From Crocinitomicaceae bacterium (GTDB lineage Bacteria; Bacteroidota; Bacteroidia; Flavobacteriales_D; Crocinitomicaceae): a stretch of 64,000 nucleotides of DNA. This document shows positions 55,715-64,000 of this stretch, piece after piece. A program made the position numbers and the translations under genes. The notes under the pieces are model-generated. The model was given only the letters and a program-made list of their open reading frames with translations, did not search any database and had not been told where the DNA came from. The stretch lies in NCBI GenBank assembly GCA_021738405.1, contig JAIPCC010000001.1, positions 62,001-126,000 of the forward strand, in the 5' to 3' direction. The stretch's first letter is position 1; each line of letters begins with the position of its first letter.

Positions 55715-56982
55715 GACGCATTTTAGTGCTCTTTATTTTACCCTTATTTGCTTTTGGACAATATCCAGCGCTCTGTACCAATGATTCTCTCAGCGCCGTG
55801 GAGCAAGAAATTGCCAAAAACTACCCTTTTGTAGAGGTACAATGCAACCAATTTCAATTTTTTGGCACCGAAAGCCCCAATTGGCTGCACCTCAACAAGT
55901 CGCTTACCCAAATGATCGAGACGGGCGAGGGCAAGCTCAATTTTTACCATATTGGCGGTTCTCACTTGCAGGCCGATATTTATTCCCACGACTTTCGCAC
56001 ATTTTTACAGTCCAATTGGCCGGGCTTGAGTGGCGAACGCGGTTTGGTGTTTCCGTACAGTTTGGCCCACACCAACAATCCGACGAACTATAACTTTTCG
56101 TCGCCAAATACCTGGAAGGGTTTTCGTAGCGTCAATCAGCGGCCAGAAGATTTTGATTACGGCCTCAGTGGCGCCGCTATTTCTTGTCCAGATTCTTTGG
56201 TCATTATTAACTTTAAGCACCTGCGCACCCTCGTGAAGCCTCCTTTTGACCGGCTGCGGATTTACCACAACACGGGTGAATTCCCCTACGATCTCAATTT
56301 CGGCGACCAAGAACTTTTAGTGACTGACCTCATGCATTTTCCAGAAATGGGTTACACCGAAATTCGCTTCTCCGACCACCTCGATTCCTTAGACCTTCTT
56401 TTTGTCAAAAACAACACAACACCCTTTACGCTAGAACTTTTTGGTTTCGAGTTTTTGAATGATTTACCTGGCATTACCTACACCGCTATTGGCATCAACG
56501 GCGCCAGTTTGCCCACGTATTTAGCCAACACCAATTTCAGTCGAGATTTGCAATTGCGCCCCCCCGATTTGTTTATCTTTTCGGTGGGCACCAACGATGC
56601 ACATTGCAGCTACGAGGCCTTTGATCCCCAGATTTATAAAGCGAACCTGGAGAAAATGATTTTACAGGTTTTACAGAGCAATCCAAATTGCGCCATCTTG
56701 CTAACGGTACCCAACGACGACTACTACATGCGTAAATACCCCAATCGCAATACAGCGCGTCAGCGCGATGTGATTTTTCAGCTTGCGGCGCAATACCAAA
56801 TGGCTGTCTGGGATTTTTACGGCATAATGGGGGAGTTGGGGTCTTCTAAAACCTGGAAAAATATGGGCCTTATGCAAGCCGATTACGTTCACTTTACAGG
56901 TACAGGTTACCACCTCAAGGGTACATTATTGATCGAGGCTTTTCAAAAAAACCTCACGAGTTTACAAAATTTGCGCAATTGA
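55711..56982 (+). CDS. SGNH-type hydrolase/acyltransferase, second of two
   Basis: The 423-residue exported protein starts at 55711 with a signal peptide (ends near FAFGQ). Its active-site motifs differ from the first: GGSHLQAD in block I, VGTNDAHC in block III and ADYVHFTGTGYH at the end, all with the Ser, Asn, Asp and His expected. It overlaps the first SGNH gene by 4 nt and the MBOAT gene starts 1 bp after it. Confidence 0.8.
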   Translation: MRRILVLFILPLFAFGQYPALCTNDSLSAVEQEIAKNYPFVEVQCNQFQFFGTESPNWLHLNKSLTQMIETGEGKLNFYHIGGSHLQADIYSHDFRTFLQSNWPGLSGERGLVFPYSLAHTNNPTNYNFSSPNTWKGFRSVNQRPEDFDYGLSGAAISCPDSLVIINFKHLRTLVKPPFDRLRIYHNTGEFPYDLNFGDQELLVTDLMHFPEMGYTEIRFSDHLDSLDLLFVKNNTTPFTLELFGFEFLNDLPGITYTAIGINGASLPTYLANTNFSRDLQLRPPDLFIFSVGTNDAHCSYEAFDPQIYKANLEKMILQVLQSNPNCAILLTVPNDDYYMRKYPNRNTARQRDVIFQLAAQYQMAVWDFYGIMGELGSSKTWKNMGLMQADYVHFTGTGYHLKGTLLIEAFQKNLTSLQNLRN

Positions 56983-56983
56983 T

Positions 56984-58645
56984 ATGAATCGCATACACGA
57001 ACTATTTTCCTGGCAACATCAAGAAAGCTTGCTGTTCACAAGACTTGATTTTTGGTTGTTTTTCTTGGCTGTTATGGCCGTATTTGTCTTGATCCACAAG
57101 CGTTATTTGCTGCGCAGTATTTTCTTGACAGCAGTCAGTTTGTTTTTCTATTTCAAAACCTCCGGAAATTTTGTGTTGTTGCTCGGCTTTATGCTTTTGT
57201 TCAATTATTTGATTGGCCGAGGCGTTGGTTGGCTAGACCGACCCAAATGGAATAAAGGATTTTTGATTTCAGGGCTCATCGTTAATTTGGCCGGCTTGTT
57301 CTACTTTAAATATGCCTACTTTTTTACCGATGCCTTCAATGCACAATTTGGCACCGATTACAATGTGGTCAATCAGTTTGCGGTCATTGGCAACGAATGG
57401 TTTGGCAAGGGCAGTTTTGTCGATAAAATTCTCGTGCCAATCGGCGTCTCGTTCTTTACGTTTCATAACATTTCTTATTTGGTAGACATCTCCAGAAAAG
57501 AGATTCCGGCTGCCAAAAACTTCTTTGACTACGCTTTTTACGTCACGTATTTTCCGCACCTTATTGCAGGGCCTATTGTACGTGCCCGCGATTTCATCCC
57601 GCAAATTCACGCACCGTATCAGCTGAGTAAATACGATTTTTCGTGGTCGCTCTGGATGATCGGTAAGGGTTTGCTTAAAAAGCTCATTTTTGCAGATTAT
57701 ATCGCCGTGCATTTCATCGACAAAGTACTCGATGCACCAGATGCGTACCCTGGTTTTGTTGGTCTCATCGCTATGTTTGCTTATTCCCTGCAAATTTATG
57801 CCGACTTCTCTGGTTATACCGACATGGCCATTGGCGTTTCCAAGCTCATGGGCTTTAATTTATTGGAGAATTTCAACTCGCCATACAAAGCCGTTTCTGT
57901 GGCAGAATTTTGGCGTCGTTGGCATAAATCTTTGAGTTCTTGGCTGCGTGACTACCTTTATATTCCACTCGGCGGAAACAAGAAAGGATCTTGGGGCACT
58001 GCCATCATGACGGCAGTCATTTTAGGCTTTTTGTATTTCATCACAGGCTGGGTTGAGCTCTGGTATACTTATGGCGTACTGCTCGCTGTCTATTTGATTT
58101 TATGGCAATTTTGGCCTGCTTTTAGAACCTTTGCCGTACGCGACTTGAATTTGCTCATCACGATGATCGTAGGCGGTTTATGGCACGGTGCGAGTCAGAA
58201 TTTTGTGATTTGGGGCGCGATGAATGGCGCAGCGTTGGTGATCTATAATTACTGGAAGCGCATTAGCCCATATGAAAACACAACGCATTGGTCGGTGCGG
58301 GCTTGGCGTATATTGCTGACCTTGGCCTTCATTACCTTTACCCGCATTTGGTTCCGTTTGCCAGAAGCCGATCAGCCTCTTAAGTTCTTGACGATCGTAA
58401 CCGAACAATTTAACTGGACGAGCGCTACCTGGTGGATTGTTTGGAACACATACCAAGGAGTCTTTTACCTCATCCTGCTCGGCTTTTTGTCGCATTGGTT
58501 GCCTCAAAAATGGAAAGACCAAACCGTTTTGTTCTTTTCAAAATGGCCAATGCCCGTTCAGGCGCTCACTTTTGCCGTGTCGGTTTTTATCATGTATCAA
58601 GCGGTATCAGATACCTTTAAAGCCTTTGTTTACTTCCAATTCTAG
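56984..58645 (+). CDS. MBOAT family membrane O-acyltransferase, AlgI-like
   Basis: The 553-residue protein has about ten or eleven membrane helices and the MBOAT active-site region with the conserved His in GLWHGAS, and the FWRRWHKSLSSWLRDYLYIPLGGN stretch. AlgI-type proteins pass acyl groups from cytoplasmic acyl-CoA across the membrane to periplasmic SGNH proteins that modify polysaccharide or peptidoglycan. The three genes form one unit; the polymer is unknown, though the GT2 at 10001 is one candidate source elsewhere in the window. Confidence 0.92.
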   Translation: MNRIHELFSWQHQESLLFTRLDFWLFFLAVMAVFVLIHKRYLLRSIFLTAVSLFFYFKTSGNFVLLLGFMLLFNYLIGRGVGWLDRPKWNKGFLISGLIVNLAGLFYFKYAYFFTDAFNAQFGTDYNVVNQFAVIGNEWFGKGSFVDKILVPIGVSFFTFHNISYLVDISRKEIPAAKNFFDYAFYVTYFPHLIAGPIVRARDFIPQIHAPYQLSKYDFSWSLWMIGKGLLKKLIFADYIAVHFIDKVLDAPDAYPGFVGLIAMFAYSLQIYADFSGYTDMAIGVSKLMGFNLLENFNSPYKAVSVAEFWRRWHKSLSSWLRDYLYIPLGGNKKGSWGTAIMTAVILGFLYFITGWVELWYTYGVLLAVYLILWQFWPAFRTFAVRDLNLLITMIVGGLWHGASQNFVIWGAMNGAALVIYNYWKRISPYENTTHWSVRAWRILLTLAFITFTRIWFRLPEADQPLKFLTIVTEQFNWTSATWWIVWNTYQGVFYLILLGFLSHWLPQKWKDQTVLFFSKWPMPVQALTFAVSVFIMYQAVSDTFKAFVYFQF

Positions 58646-58663
58646 AAATAGTTGGGTAATTAC

Positions 58664-58695
58664 TTGACATGGGGGGTCTTGATGTTGTATCTTTG
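58664..58695 (+). promoter_or_regulatory. Promoter of queA (TTGACA, TATCTTTG)
   Basis: TTGACA at 58664-58669 and TATCTTTG at 58688-58695 give a Bacteroidota-type promoter with about 21 bp between TTG and TA. A leader of about 30 nt follows. Confidence 0.65.
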
Positions 58696-58730
58696 CGCTC
58701 CCCTTAAAGCAGGGATTCAAAAAACGTCCT

Positions 58731-59789
58731 ATGAGCAAAATGAAACTTTCTGATTTTGACTTCAATCTCCCTGAAGAATTAATCGCCAATTATCCAGAAG
58801 AAACCCGTGACGAATGCCGCCTCATGGTAGTGCACCGTTCTACCGGCCTCATAGAGCACAAAATGTTCCGCGACATCCTAGACTACTTTAATGAAGGCGA
58901 TGTCATGATCATGAACAACACCCGCGTTTTTCCTGCCCGCATGTACGGCAACAAAGAAAAAACAGGTGCTAAAATCGAAGTATTTTTATTGCGCGAGCTC
59001 AACCGCGAAAGCCTTTTGTGGGATGTTTTAGTAGATCCTGCGCGCAAAATCCGCATAGGCAACAAATTATATTTTGGCGAAGACGACTCTCTTGTGGCTG
59101 AGGTCATTGACAACACCACATCTAGAGGCCGCACCCTTCGTTTTTTATTCGACGGCCCTTACGAAGACTTCAAAGCTAAGATCACTGAGTTGGGCGAAAC
59201 ACCCCTTCCAAAATACATCAAAAGAGATGTAGAACCTGAAGACGAAGAGCGCTACCAAACCGTTTTTGCAAGCGTAGAGGGTGCCGTTGCAGCACCAACA
59301 GCTGGTCTTCACTTCTCAAAACAATTGCTCAAGCGTTTGGAATTGAAAGGCATCAACTTTGCCGAGCTCACACTCCACGTAGGTCTTGGTACTTTTCGTT
59401 CAGTCGAGGTAGAAGACCTCACCAAGCACAAAATGGATTCCGAGCAGGTCATCATCCCAGAAAGTGCCGTAGAAATGGTCAACGACGCCAAGCGCCACAA
59501 GCGCAGAGTATGCGCAGTCGGAACCACCTCTATGCGCTCCATTGAAACATCTGTCTCTACAGACGGCATGCTCAAGCCTTACGACGGCTGGACCAACAAA
59601 TTCATTTTCCCGCCTTACGAATTCAGCATTGCCGACAGCCTCATTACCAATTTCCACACGCCTCTTTCCACTTTGCTCATGATGATTTCCGCCTTTATGG
59701 GCCATGAACTCATGCACAAAGCATACGATGAAGCGGTCAGAGAAAAGTACCGTTTCTATTCTTACGGAGACGCCATGCTTATCCTCTAA
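58731..59789 (+). CDS. queA: tRNA preQ1(34) S-adenosylmethionine ribosyltransferase-isomerase
   Basis: The 352-residue enzyme transfers the ribosyl part of SAM to preQ1-modified tRNA, making epoxyqueuosine. Family patterns include [13 protein letters not shown] at the start, [12 protein letters not shown] and the [13 protein letters not shown] motif. A second ATG at 58740 is also possible as start. Its stop overlaps the ribF ATG by one base (TAATG). Confidence 0.96.
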   Translation: MSKMKLSDFDFNLPEELIANYPEETRDECRLMVVHRSTGLIEHKMFRDILDYFNEGDVMIMNNTRVFPARMYGNKEKTGAKIEVFLLRELNRESLLWDVLVDPARKIRIGNKLYFGEDDSLVAEVIDNTTSRGRTLRFLFDGPYEDFKAKITELGETPLPKYIKRDVEPEDEERYQTVFASVEGAVAAPTAGLHFSKQLLKRLELKGINFAELTLHVGLGTFRSVEVEDLTKHKMDSEQVIIPESAVEMVNDAKRHKRRVCAVGTTSMRSIETSVSTDGMLKPYDGWTNKFIFPPYEFSIADSLITNFHTPLSTLLMMISAFMGHELMHKAYDEAVREKYRFYSYGDAMLIL

Positions 59790-60727
59790 TGGAGCTGCAC
59801 AAGCAACTAGCCACTTTTCCAAAAAACCAAAAAACGGTCCTCACCATCGGGACCTTCGACGGCCTGCATTTAGGTCATCAAAAAATACTTTCAACAGTTT
59901 GCGCGCAGGCCAAGCAGCAAGGCTTGGCTTCTGTGTTGCTTACTTTTCATCCGCACCCGCGCCGCATCTTATTTCCAGATCAACCCTTGGGCCTCATCCA
60001 GACCCAAGAAGAAAAACTCGCTAGGCTGGCAGCGCTTGGTCTAGATCACGTTGTGGTGCTAGAATTCAACGCACAATTGGCGCAGCAAACAGCGGCTCAG
60101 TTTGTGGAGGAGGTCCTGATCAATGGGCTCAATGCACACAGCGTTATTATTGGCTACGACCACCAATTTGGCCACGACCGCCAAGGCAATTTAGCTTTTT
60201 TGCGCAGCTACGAAGCCAAAGGTTTTTTTGAAGTCAAAGAAATTCCTGTCGAGCAAATCGACGAAGTCTACATCAGTTCCTCTAAGATCAGAAAAGCAAT
60301 AGAACAAGGCCAAATTGCGCAAGCAAATGCTTACTTAGGCCAACCTTATCAAGTATCCGGGCACGTATCAAGAGGGCTGCAAAATGGACGCAGCATTGGC
60401 TTTCCAACGGCCAACGTACAACTCACCGAGGCCGAAAAAATCTTGCCTGCAGACGGCGTTTATGCGGTGTCGAGCGAATACAAGGGCGTTACACTATATG
60501 GCATGATGAACATTGGCTGGCGGCCTACCATCAAAGAAGCAAAAGTGGAGCGCAAAATAGAAGTACACTTCTTTGATTTTCAAGATGATATCTATGAGGC
60601 TTACCTCGCACTCAGTTTGCATGAGCGCATCCGATCTGAACAAAAATTTTCAGGCTTAGAGGCACTCAAAATGCAGTTGCAAGCAGACGAAATCCAAATC
60701 CGGTCTTACTTTTTCTCGATGCGATAA
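59789..60727 (+). CDS. ribF: Bifunctional riboflavin kinase/FAD synthetase
   Basis: The 312-residue protein has an N-terminal adenylyltransferase domain (TIGTFDGLHLGHQ motif) and a C-terminal riboflavin kinase domain (GRSIGFPTANVQ). It makes FMN and FAD. It is coupled to queA by the TAATG junction. Its end overlaps the convergent T9SS gene by 22 nt. Confidence 0.96.
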   Translation: MELHKQLATFPKNQKTVLTIGTFDGLHLGHQKILSTVCAQAKQQGLASVLLTFHPHPRRILFPDQPLGLIQTQEEKLARLAALGLDHVVVLEFNAQLAQQTAAQFVEEVLINGLNAHSVIIGYDHQFGHDRQGNLAFLRSYEAKGFFEVKEIPVEQIDEVYISSSKIRKAIEQGQIAQANAYLGQPYQVSGHVSRGLQNGRSIGFPTANVQLTEAEKILPADGVYAVSSEYKGVTLYGMMNIGWRPTIKEAKVERKIEVHFFDFQDDIYEAYLALSLHERIRSEQKFSGLEALKMQLQADEIQIRSYFFSMR

Positions 60728-62034
60728 GTTTGCGTTTGCCCCGTTTGTAGGTCGCGCAACTTCAAAATATAAATCCCTTCTTTAAAAGTATTGATGTCTA
60801 TTTGTGCAGTTGTGGCTGCAGATTCCGTAGCCAAACACAATTGCCCAAGCGTGTTGTAGATTTCGATATTTGTTTGGTGCTGACAACCTTTGATCTGAAT
60901 GACATCCGAACTCGGATTCGGTGCTATCGAATAGTGGTTAGCTGCTACTTCATTCAAGTTGCTCTGGTTCTGGTCAAAGAACAGTACGTTGTCTACAAAG
61001 ACCACACCTGAGCCTGCTGGCGAACCCGACAAGATCAATTGTGAAAAGTGGCTCAGGCTGTTGAGGCTAGCGAACTGACTGAGTGGAATTTCGAGGGTGT
61101 TCCAGGTTTGAGCCACCGGCTGAAAGCTGAGTTCGCTCTCGCTGTCGTCGCCACCTGCATATTGTCCGTCGTTTCCAAAATCGACCAATTTAACTTTAAA
61201 AGGATTCATGTTGGCCGTCCAGTAATCGAGTCTAAAATGAGTCATGTTGGTGAGGTCGAGCTGGTTGCCACCAAGTGTTTCGATACCTGCAAAATTAACC
61301 GAGCTATAGCGCTTGGTGTCGTTTCCTTGGATCTGAAGGTCTGTCACTTGTGCTTGTGACCACGGTGCTTGCCATGTATCTACCGTCACATTGGTGTAAG
61401 GGTTGCTGAACATCGAAATAACCGAAGCTGCAGGATAAGTTGGCGTAGGTGCCGGCACCATAGGCGCTAAGGATTGCGAGCCGTCTTGATTCGAGAATTT
61501 GATGTTGTCTATGTAACACACGTTGTTGTCGGAACGCTGGCCAAAATCCGGGAAAACGATGATTTGGTCGATGCCGGTAGAAGTTGGGTTACTCAATACA
61601 TTGGTAAAATCAAAAGTGAGTTCTTCCCATTGGTCGACAAGTGTATTCGACACGAGGATTTCGCCAGAAGAAGCGTTTGCCGGCGTCGCAAATTTGAGCC
61701 CAACCGGACTAATTACCGATTTGTAGACCATCACTTTGATCTGACAATTGGCAGCTGTTAAATTGAAAACACCGATGCCTTGGCCGTGAACAGATTCAAA
61801 ACCAGCCCAAGGAGCGCCGTTCACGAGTGCCGTGAATTTACAAACGGTGGTCGATAAATTGATGCCGCTTGGCGACGGATTGGCAACCATCTGAACAGGT
61901 GGGTTGTTTCCGTTTTCAAAAGTAGTCCAGGCCCAGTTGGCGCCAAAGCCATTGGGTTCAAAGTCTATAGGGCCAGCTTGTGCAAATAAAAGGGGAGCAG
62001 AGAGGGCTATTGTGAGTGTAAAAAGAAATTTCAT
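60706..62034 (-). CDS. Secreted protein with two jelly-roll (CBM-like) domains and T9SS type A sorting domain
   Basis: The 442-residue protein starts at 62034 with a signal peptide (ends near LLFAQ). Two similar beta-sandwich regions (about residues 20-180 and 200-370) have the concanavalin-like pattern of carbohydrate-binding domains found beside GH16 enzymes. The C-terminal 75 residues form a type A sorting domain with IAPNPSSDVIQI and GIYILKLRD. A polysaccharide-binding surface protein is a reasonable guess; the partner GH16 in this window is 38 kb away. Confidence 0.75.
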   Translation of the reverse strand: MKFLFTLTIALSAPLLFAQAGPIDFEPNGFGANWAWTTFENGNNPPVQMVANPSPSGINLSTTVCKFTALVNGAPWAGFESVHGQGIGVFNLTAANCQIKVMVYKSVISPVGLKFATPANASSGEILVSNTLVDQWEELTFDFTNVLSNPTSTGIDQIIVFPDFGQRSDNNVCYIDNIKFSNQDGSQSLAPMVPAPTPTYPAASVISMFSNPYTNVTVDTWQAPWSQAQVTDLQIQGNDTKRYSSVNFAGIETLGGNQLDLTNMTHFRLDYWTANMNPFKVKLVDFGNDGQYAGGDDSESELSFQPVAQTWNTLEIPLSQFASLNSLSHFSQLILSGSPAGSGVVFVDNVLFFDQNQSNLNEVAANHYSIAPNPSSDVIQIKGCQHQTNIEIYNTLGQLCLATESAATTAQIDINTFKEGIYILKLRDLQTGQTQTYRIEKK

Positions 62035-62106
62035 AGTAGTGTAAGCAGTTTTAGATATTGTTAAAAGTACAATAATTATCTGTAGCCGAACCATTTATTT
62101 TTTTAT

Positions 62107-62114
62107 TACCTTAG
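62107..62114 (+). promoter_or_regulatory. -7 box-like TACCTTAG four bases before the LRR gene
   Basis: TACCTTAG differs from TAnnTTTG at one base and lies four bases before the ATG at 62119. Confidence 0.45.
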
Positions 62115-62118
62115 ATAT

Positions 62119-62685
62119 ATGCTTCGACAACTTTGCTTACTCTTTTTGTTTTCAAACTTTACGCTGTTGGCAAATGCACAAGCCATCAAATGGCAAGATG
62201 CTCAGCAGCTCGATCCAAAAACGGTCACCTCACTAGATTGTTCAGGCCTCAAATGGGATACCCTCCCCGTAAAAATTTTTGAGTTTGTAGCGCTACAGTC
62301 TTTGGATTTATCTAAAAATAAGTTGACATTTCTTCCCGAAGAAATGAAGATATTTACGCAACTGCAGGACCTGAAACTAGGAAAGAACAAACTCGACCAT
62401 TTCCCTTTAGTGCTCTGTCAGTTGCAATTGCTGCGCGATTTATCTCTGGAACGCAATGCGCTGCGCATGCTACCCGATCAAATCAGTGCACTCTCTCAAC
62501 TACAATACCTCGACCTTTATGGCAATGCCATTGAACATTTTGGCGAAGGTGTTTTTCTGCTGCCGAATTTGCGCTTGCTCAATATAGAAGGTGTGATGTA
62601 CGGAACTGTTTTTGCCAAGCAACTGCTCGGTCGCTTGCCCAATACCAAAGTACTCATCGACCCACCATGTAAGTGTTTGGATTAG
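62119..62685 (+). CDS. Secreted leucine-rich-repeat protein
   Basis: The 188-residue protein has a signal peptide (ends near LANAQ) and about five leucine-rich repeats of 23 residues between residues 45 and 160, with the pattern LxxLxLxxNxLxxLP. LRR proteins make protein-protein contacts; the partner is unknown. It is short and lacks a T9SS tail. Confidence 0.85.
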   Translation: MLRQLCLLFLFSNFTLLANAQAIKWQDAQQLDPKTVTSLDCSGLKWDTLPVKIFEFVALQSLDLSKNKLTFLPEEMKIFTQLQDLKLGKNKLDHFPLVLCQLQLLRDLSLERNALRMLPDQISALSQLQYLDLYGNAIEHFGEGVFLLPNLRLLNIEGVMYGTVFAKQLLGRLPNTKVLIDPPCKCLD

Positions 62686-62693
62686 TATCTTTG
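62686..62693 (+). promoter_or_regulatory. -7 box (TATCTTTG) three bases before the GH25 start
   Basis: An exact TAnnTTTG box lies at the very end of the LRR gene and ends three bases before the ATG at 62697. It supports 62697 as the GH25 start and an own, nearly leaderless, promoter. Confidence 0.55.
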
Positions 62694-62696
62694 CCC

Positions 62697-63560
62697 ATGA
62701 CCCTGCTGCGCACCATCATTTTATGGCTCCTCAATCATCCGCAACACGTACTGATTGTTTTTTTAGCGCTCACTGCGCTCTTGATTTGGACCAAAAAAAA
62801 ATGGCGCCGCAAACGCCCGTATCTCCCTTGGTTATTGGCTTTGGGTTTTGTGGCTTATGTCTTTGTCTTTATCCGCTTTTATGACCGCATAGACCTCTTG
62901 CGCCCCCTGCTGCGCAATGCAACGGCCGAGACGCTTTCAGAAACAGCCATTGCCGACGACCAAACTTATTGTTTTGGCATCGATGTATCGCAATACCAGG
63001 GCAGCATCAATTGGGATGAAGTACTATTAACCAAACACCCCCTGCGTTTTGCTATTGCCAGAGCCACCATGGGAACCGATGGCCTGGACCCACAATTTGC
63101 AGCAAATTGGCAAGCATTAGAAAGAGTGGGGCTCCAACGCGGGGCGTATCATTATTACCGTCCTTTTCAGAATTCTACGGAGCAAGCCCAAAATTTCATT
63201 CAACAAGTAAGGCTGAGTAAAGGCGATTTTCCGCCGGTATTGGATGTCGAAAAGATGTCGCCATTTGGAGCGGAAAATTTACGCAAAGGTGTGCAAAATT
63301 GGCTGCGGATCGTTGGGCAGCACTACCACTGCAAACCAATCGTTTACACGGGCCGCTTTTTCTATGAGCGCTATCTCAAAGGAAGTATAGACGGATATCC
63401 GCTTTGGGTTGCCTCCTACGGCCCACACCATAAAGTGGAGCACCTCCCCTGGACTTTTTATCAATTTTCAGAAAAAATGGTCGTTCATGGCATCAATACA
63501 TACGTCGATGGCAATTTCTTTCAAGGCAGCTTAACGAAACTTCGTAACTTCGGCTTATGA
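62697..63560 (+). CDS. Glycoside hydrolase family 25 lysozyme, membrane-anchored
   Basis: The 287-residue protein has one or two N-terminal membrane helices (about 5-70) and a GH25 domain with the CFGIDVSQYQGSINW motif and the catalytic acidic pair region FPPVLDVE. GH25 enzymes cut the glycan chain of peptidoglycan. A longer start at 62673 would overlap the LRR gene; 62697 is preferred because of the promoter box. The following gene overlaps its stop (ATGA). Confidence 0.88.
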   Translation: MTLLRTIILWLLNHPQHVLIVFLALTALLIWTKKKWRRKRPYLPWLLALGFVAYVFVFIRFYDRIDLLRPLLRNATAETLSETAIADDQTYCFGIDVSQYQGSINWDEVLLTKHPLRFAIARATMGTDGLDPQFAANWQALERVGLQRGAYHYYRPFQNSTEQAQNFIQQVRLSKGDFPPVLDVEKMSPFGAENLRKGVQNWLRIVGQHYHCKPIVYTGRFFYERYLKGSIDGYPLWVASYGPHHKVEHLPWTFYQFSEKMVVHGINTYVDGNFFQGSLTKLRNFGL

Positions 63561-64000
63561 TTTTACTTGCGCTCCTTTTCAAGCTTGGTGTACGTTTTGC
63601 CATTTTTAATTTCATTTGGTTCTTTCTAGAATTGGCCCACAAAATGCTCACGGGCATGCGTCCTCCTTTTTTGGCAGAGCAGTACATCCTCAAAGGCCTC
63701 AAGTATATCTTGCTGGTCAATATCACTTTTGCATATTGTCTAGAATATGCCCCCAATGAACCCACTTATGTGCTCAATTGGCAAAAATTGCTGCCCGGCG
63801 GTCTTATTCTCATGCTTTATTTACTCGGTAAATTTCAAAAGCAGCAAGAACAACTCCAGTTTTTAGGTGCTTTTCAGATGCCCGTCCAACAACGCCCCTA
63901 TTCCAAAAACTTAGAAATTCTCCTTCTTATTTTGGCTGCCTTTACCTTCACTGGTCTTTACTTCTTCCCCTATTTGTCTCAGAATAGTATTTCGCATTGG
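63557..64000 (+). CDS. Integral membrane protein, 3' partial
   Basis: The frame is open from ATG at 63557 to the window end (148 residues visible). It has at least three hydrophobic helices (about 1-25, 48-62 and 120-140) and no motif I recognise. It is coupled to the GH25 gene by ATGA, so a cell-wall role is possible. The end lies outside the window. Confidence 0.7.
   Translation, partial: MILLALLFKLGVRFAIFNFIWFFLELAHKMLTGMRPPFLAEQYILKGLKYILLVNITFAYCLEYAPNEPTYVLNWQKLLPGGLILMLYLLGKFQKQQEQLQFLGAFQMPVQQRPYSKNLEILLLILAAFTFTGLYFFPYLSQNSISHW

Noticed and set aside
58696-58730. preQ1 riboswitch before queA
   Set aside because: A short CCC-GGG hairpin with an A-rich tail is present, but the conserved loop and the pairing cytosine of preQ1-I are missing, and queA is not the usual target gene.

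Overview
The window looks like a chromosomal segment of a Bacteroidota member, most likely order Flavobacteriales. The family is uncertain; a Crocinitomicaceae/Fluviicola-type relative is only a guess. The signs are type IX secretion (T9SS) C-terminal sorting domains of types A and B, a separate atpBEFHAG operon without atpDC, DUF4783, DUF4421 and DUF3050 proteins, an S46 dipeptidyl-peptidase, a long-form urocanate hydratase, and TAnnTTTG promoter boxes in front of many genes instead of Shine-Dalgarno sequences. No rRNA, tRNA, CRISPR array or insertion sequence was recognised.

Region 1 (1 to about 7.8 kb) is visibly more AT-rich than the rest and reads as the right end of a defence/genomic island. 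It holds the C-terminal end of a prokaryotic Argonaute-like PIWI protein, overlapped by a two-helix membrane protein, which is overlapped in turn by a Fic AMP-transferase with a C-terminal HTH. After a 215-bp regulatory gap bounded by two near-identical 32-bp dyads come a type I restriction subunit (hsdR) and a coupled YgjP-type metallopeptidase. No hsdM or hsdS lies in the window. A hairpin-rich non-coding patch with a 56-bp duplicated element and a small mobile-element-type HTH protein close the island.

Region 2 (7.8 to 64 kb) is ordinary, compact chromosome. In order it has: an S46 peptidase, a processive GT2 glycosyltransferase, cysS, a DUF3050 protein, aspS, an MbnH/MbnP di-haem enzyme and copper-protein pair, a methyltransferase, an S9 oligopeptidase, a DUF4421 outer-membrane protein, a GH16 glucanase and an aldehyde dehydrogenase. 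A MazG, degenerate-DEAD and unknown-protein trio follows, then haem genes (hemA-hemC-hemD and hemJ), methylmalonyl-CoA epimerase, the ATP synthase operon and the suf operon. The last part has T9SS cargo, hutU, a split transketolase with a VWA protein between its halves, a DUF255 protein, an SGNH-SGNH-MBOAT polysaccharide acylation cluster, queA-ribF, an LRR protein, a GH25 lysozyme and a membrane protein cut by the window end.

The parts most worth following up are the Argonaute/membrane-protein/Fic gene chain and its neighbouring dyads, the hairpin patch with conserved stems and divergent loops, the T9SS-tagged MbnP with its MbnH, a terminator-like hairpin inside the atp operon, the VWA insertion in the transketolase operon, and a recurring TAnnTTTG-N4-ATG layout that suggests leaderless transcripts.
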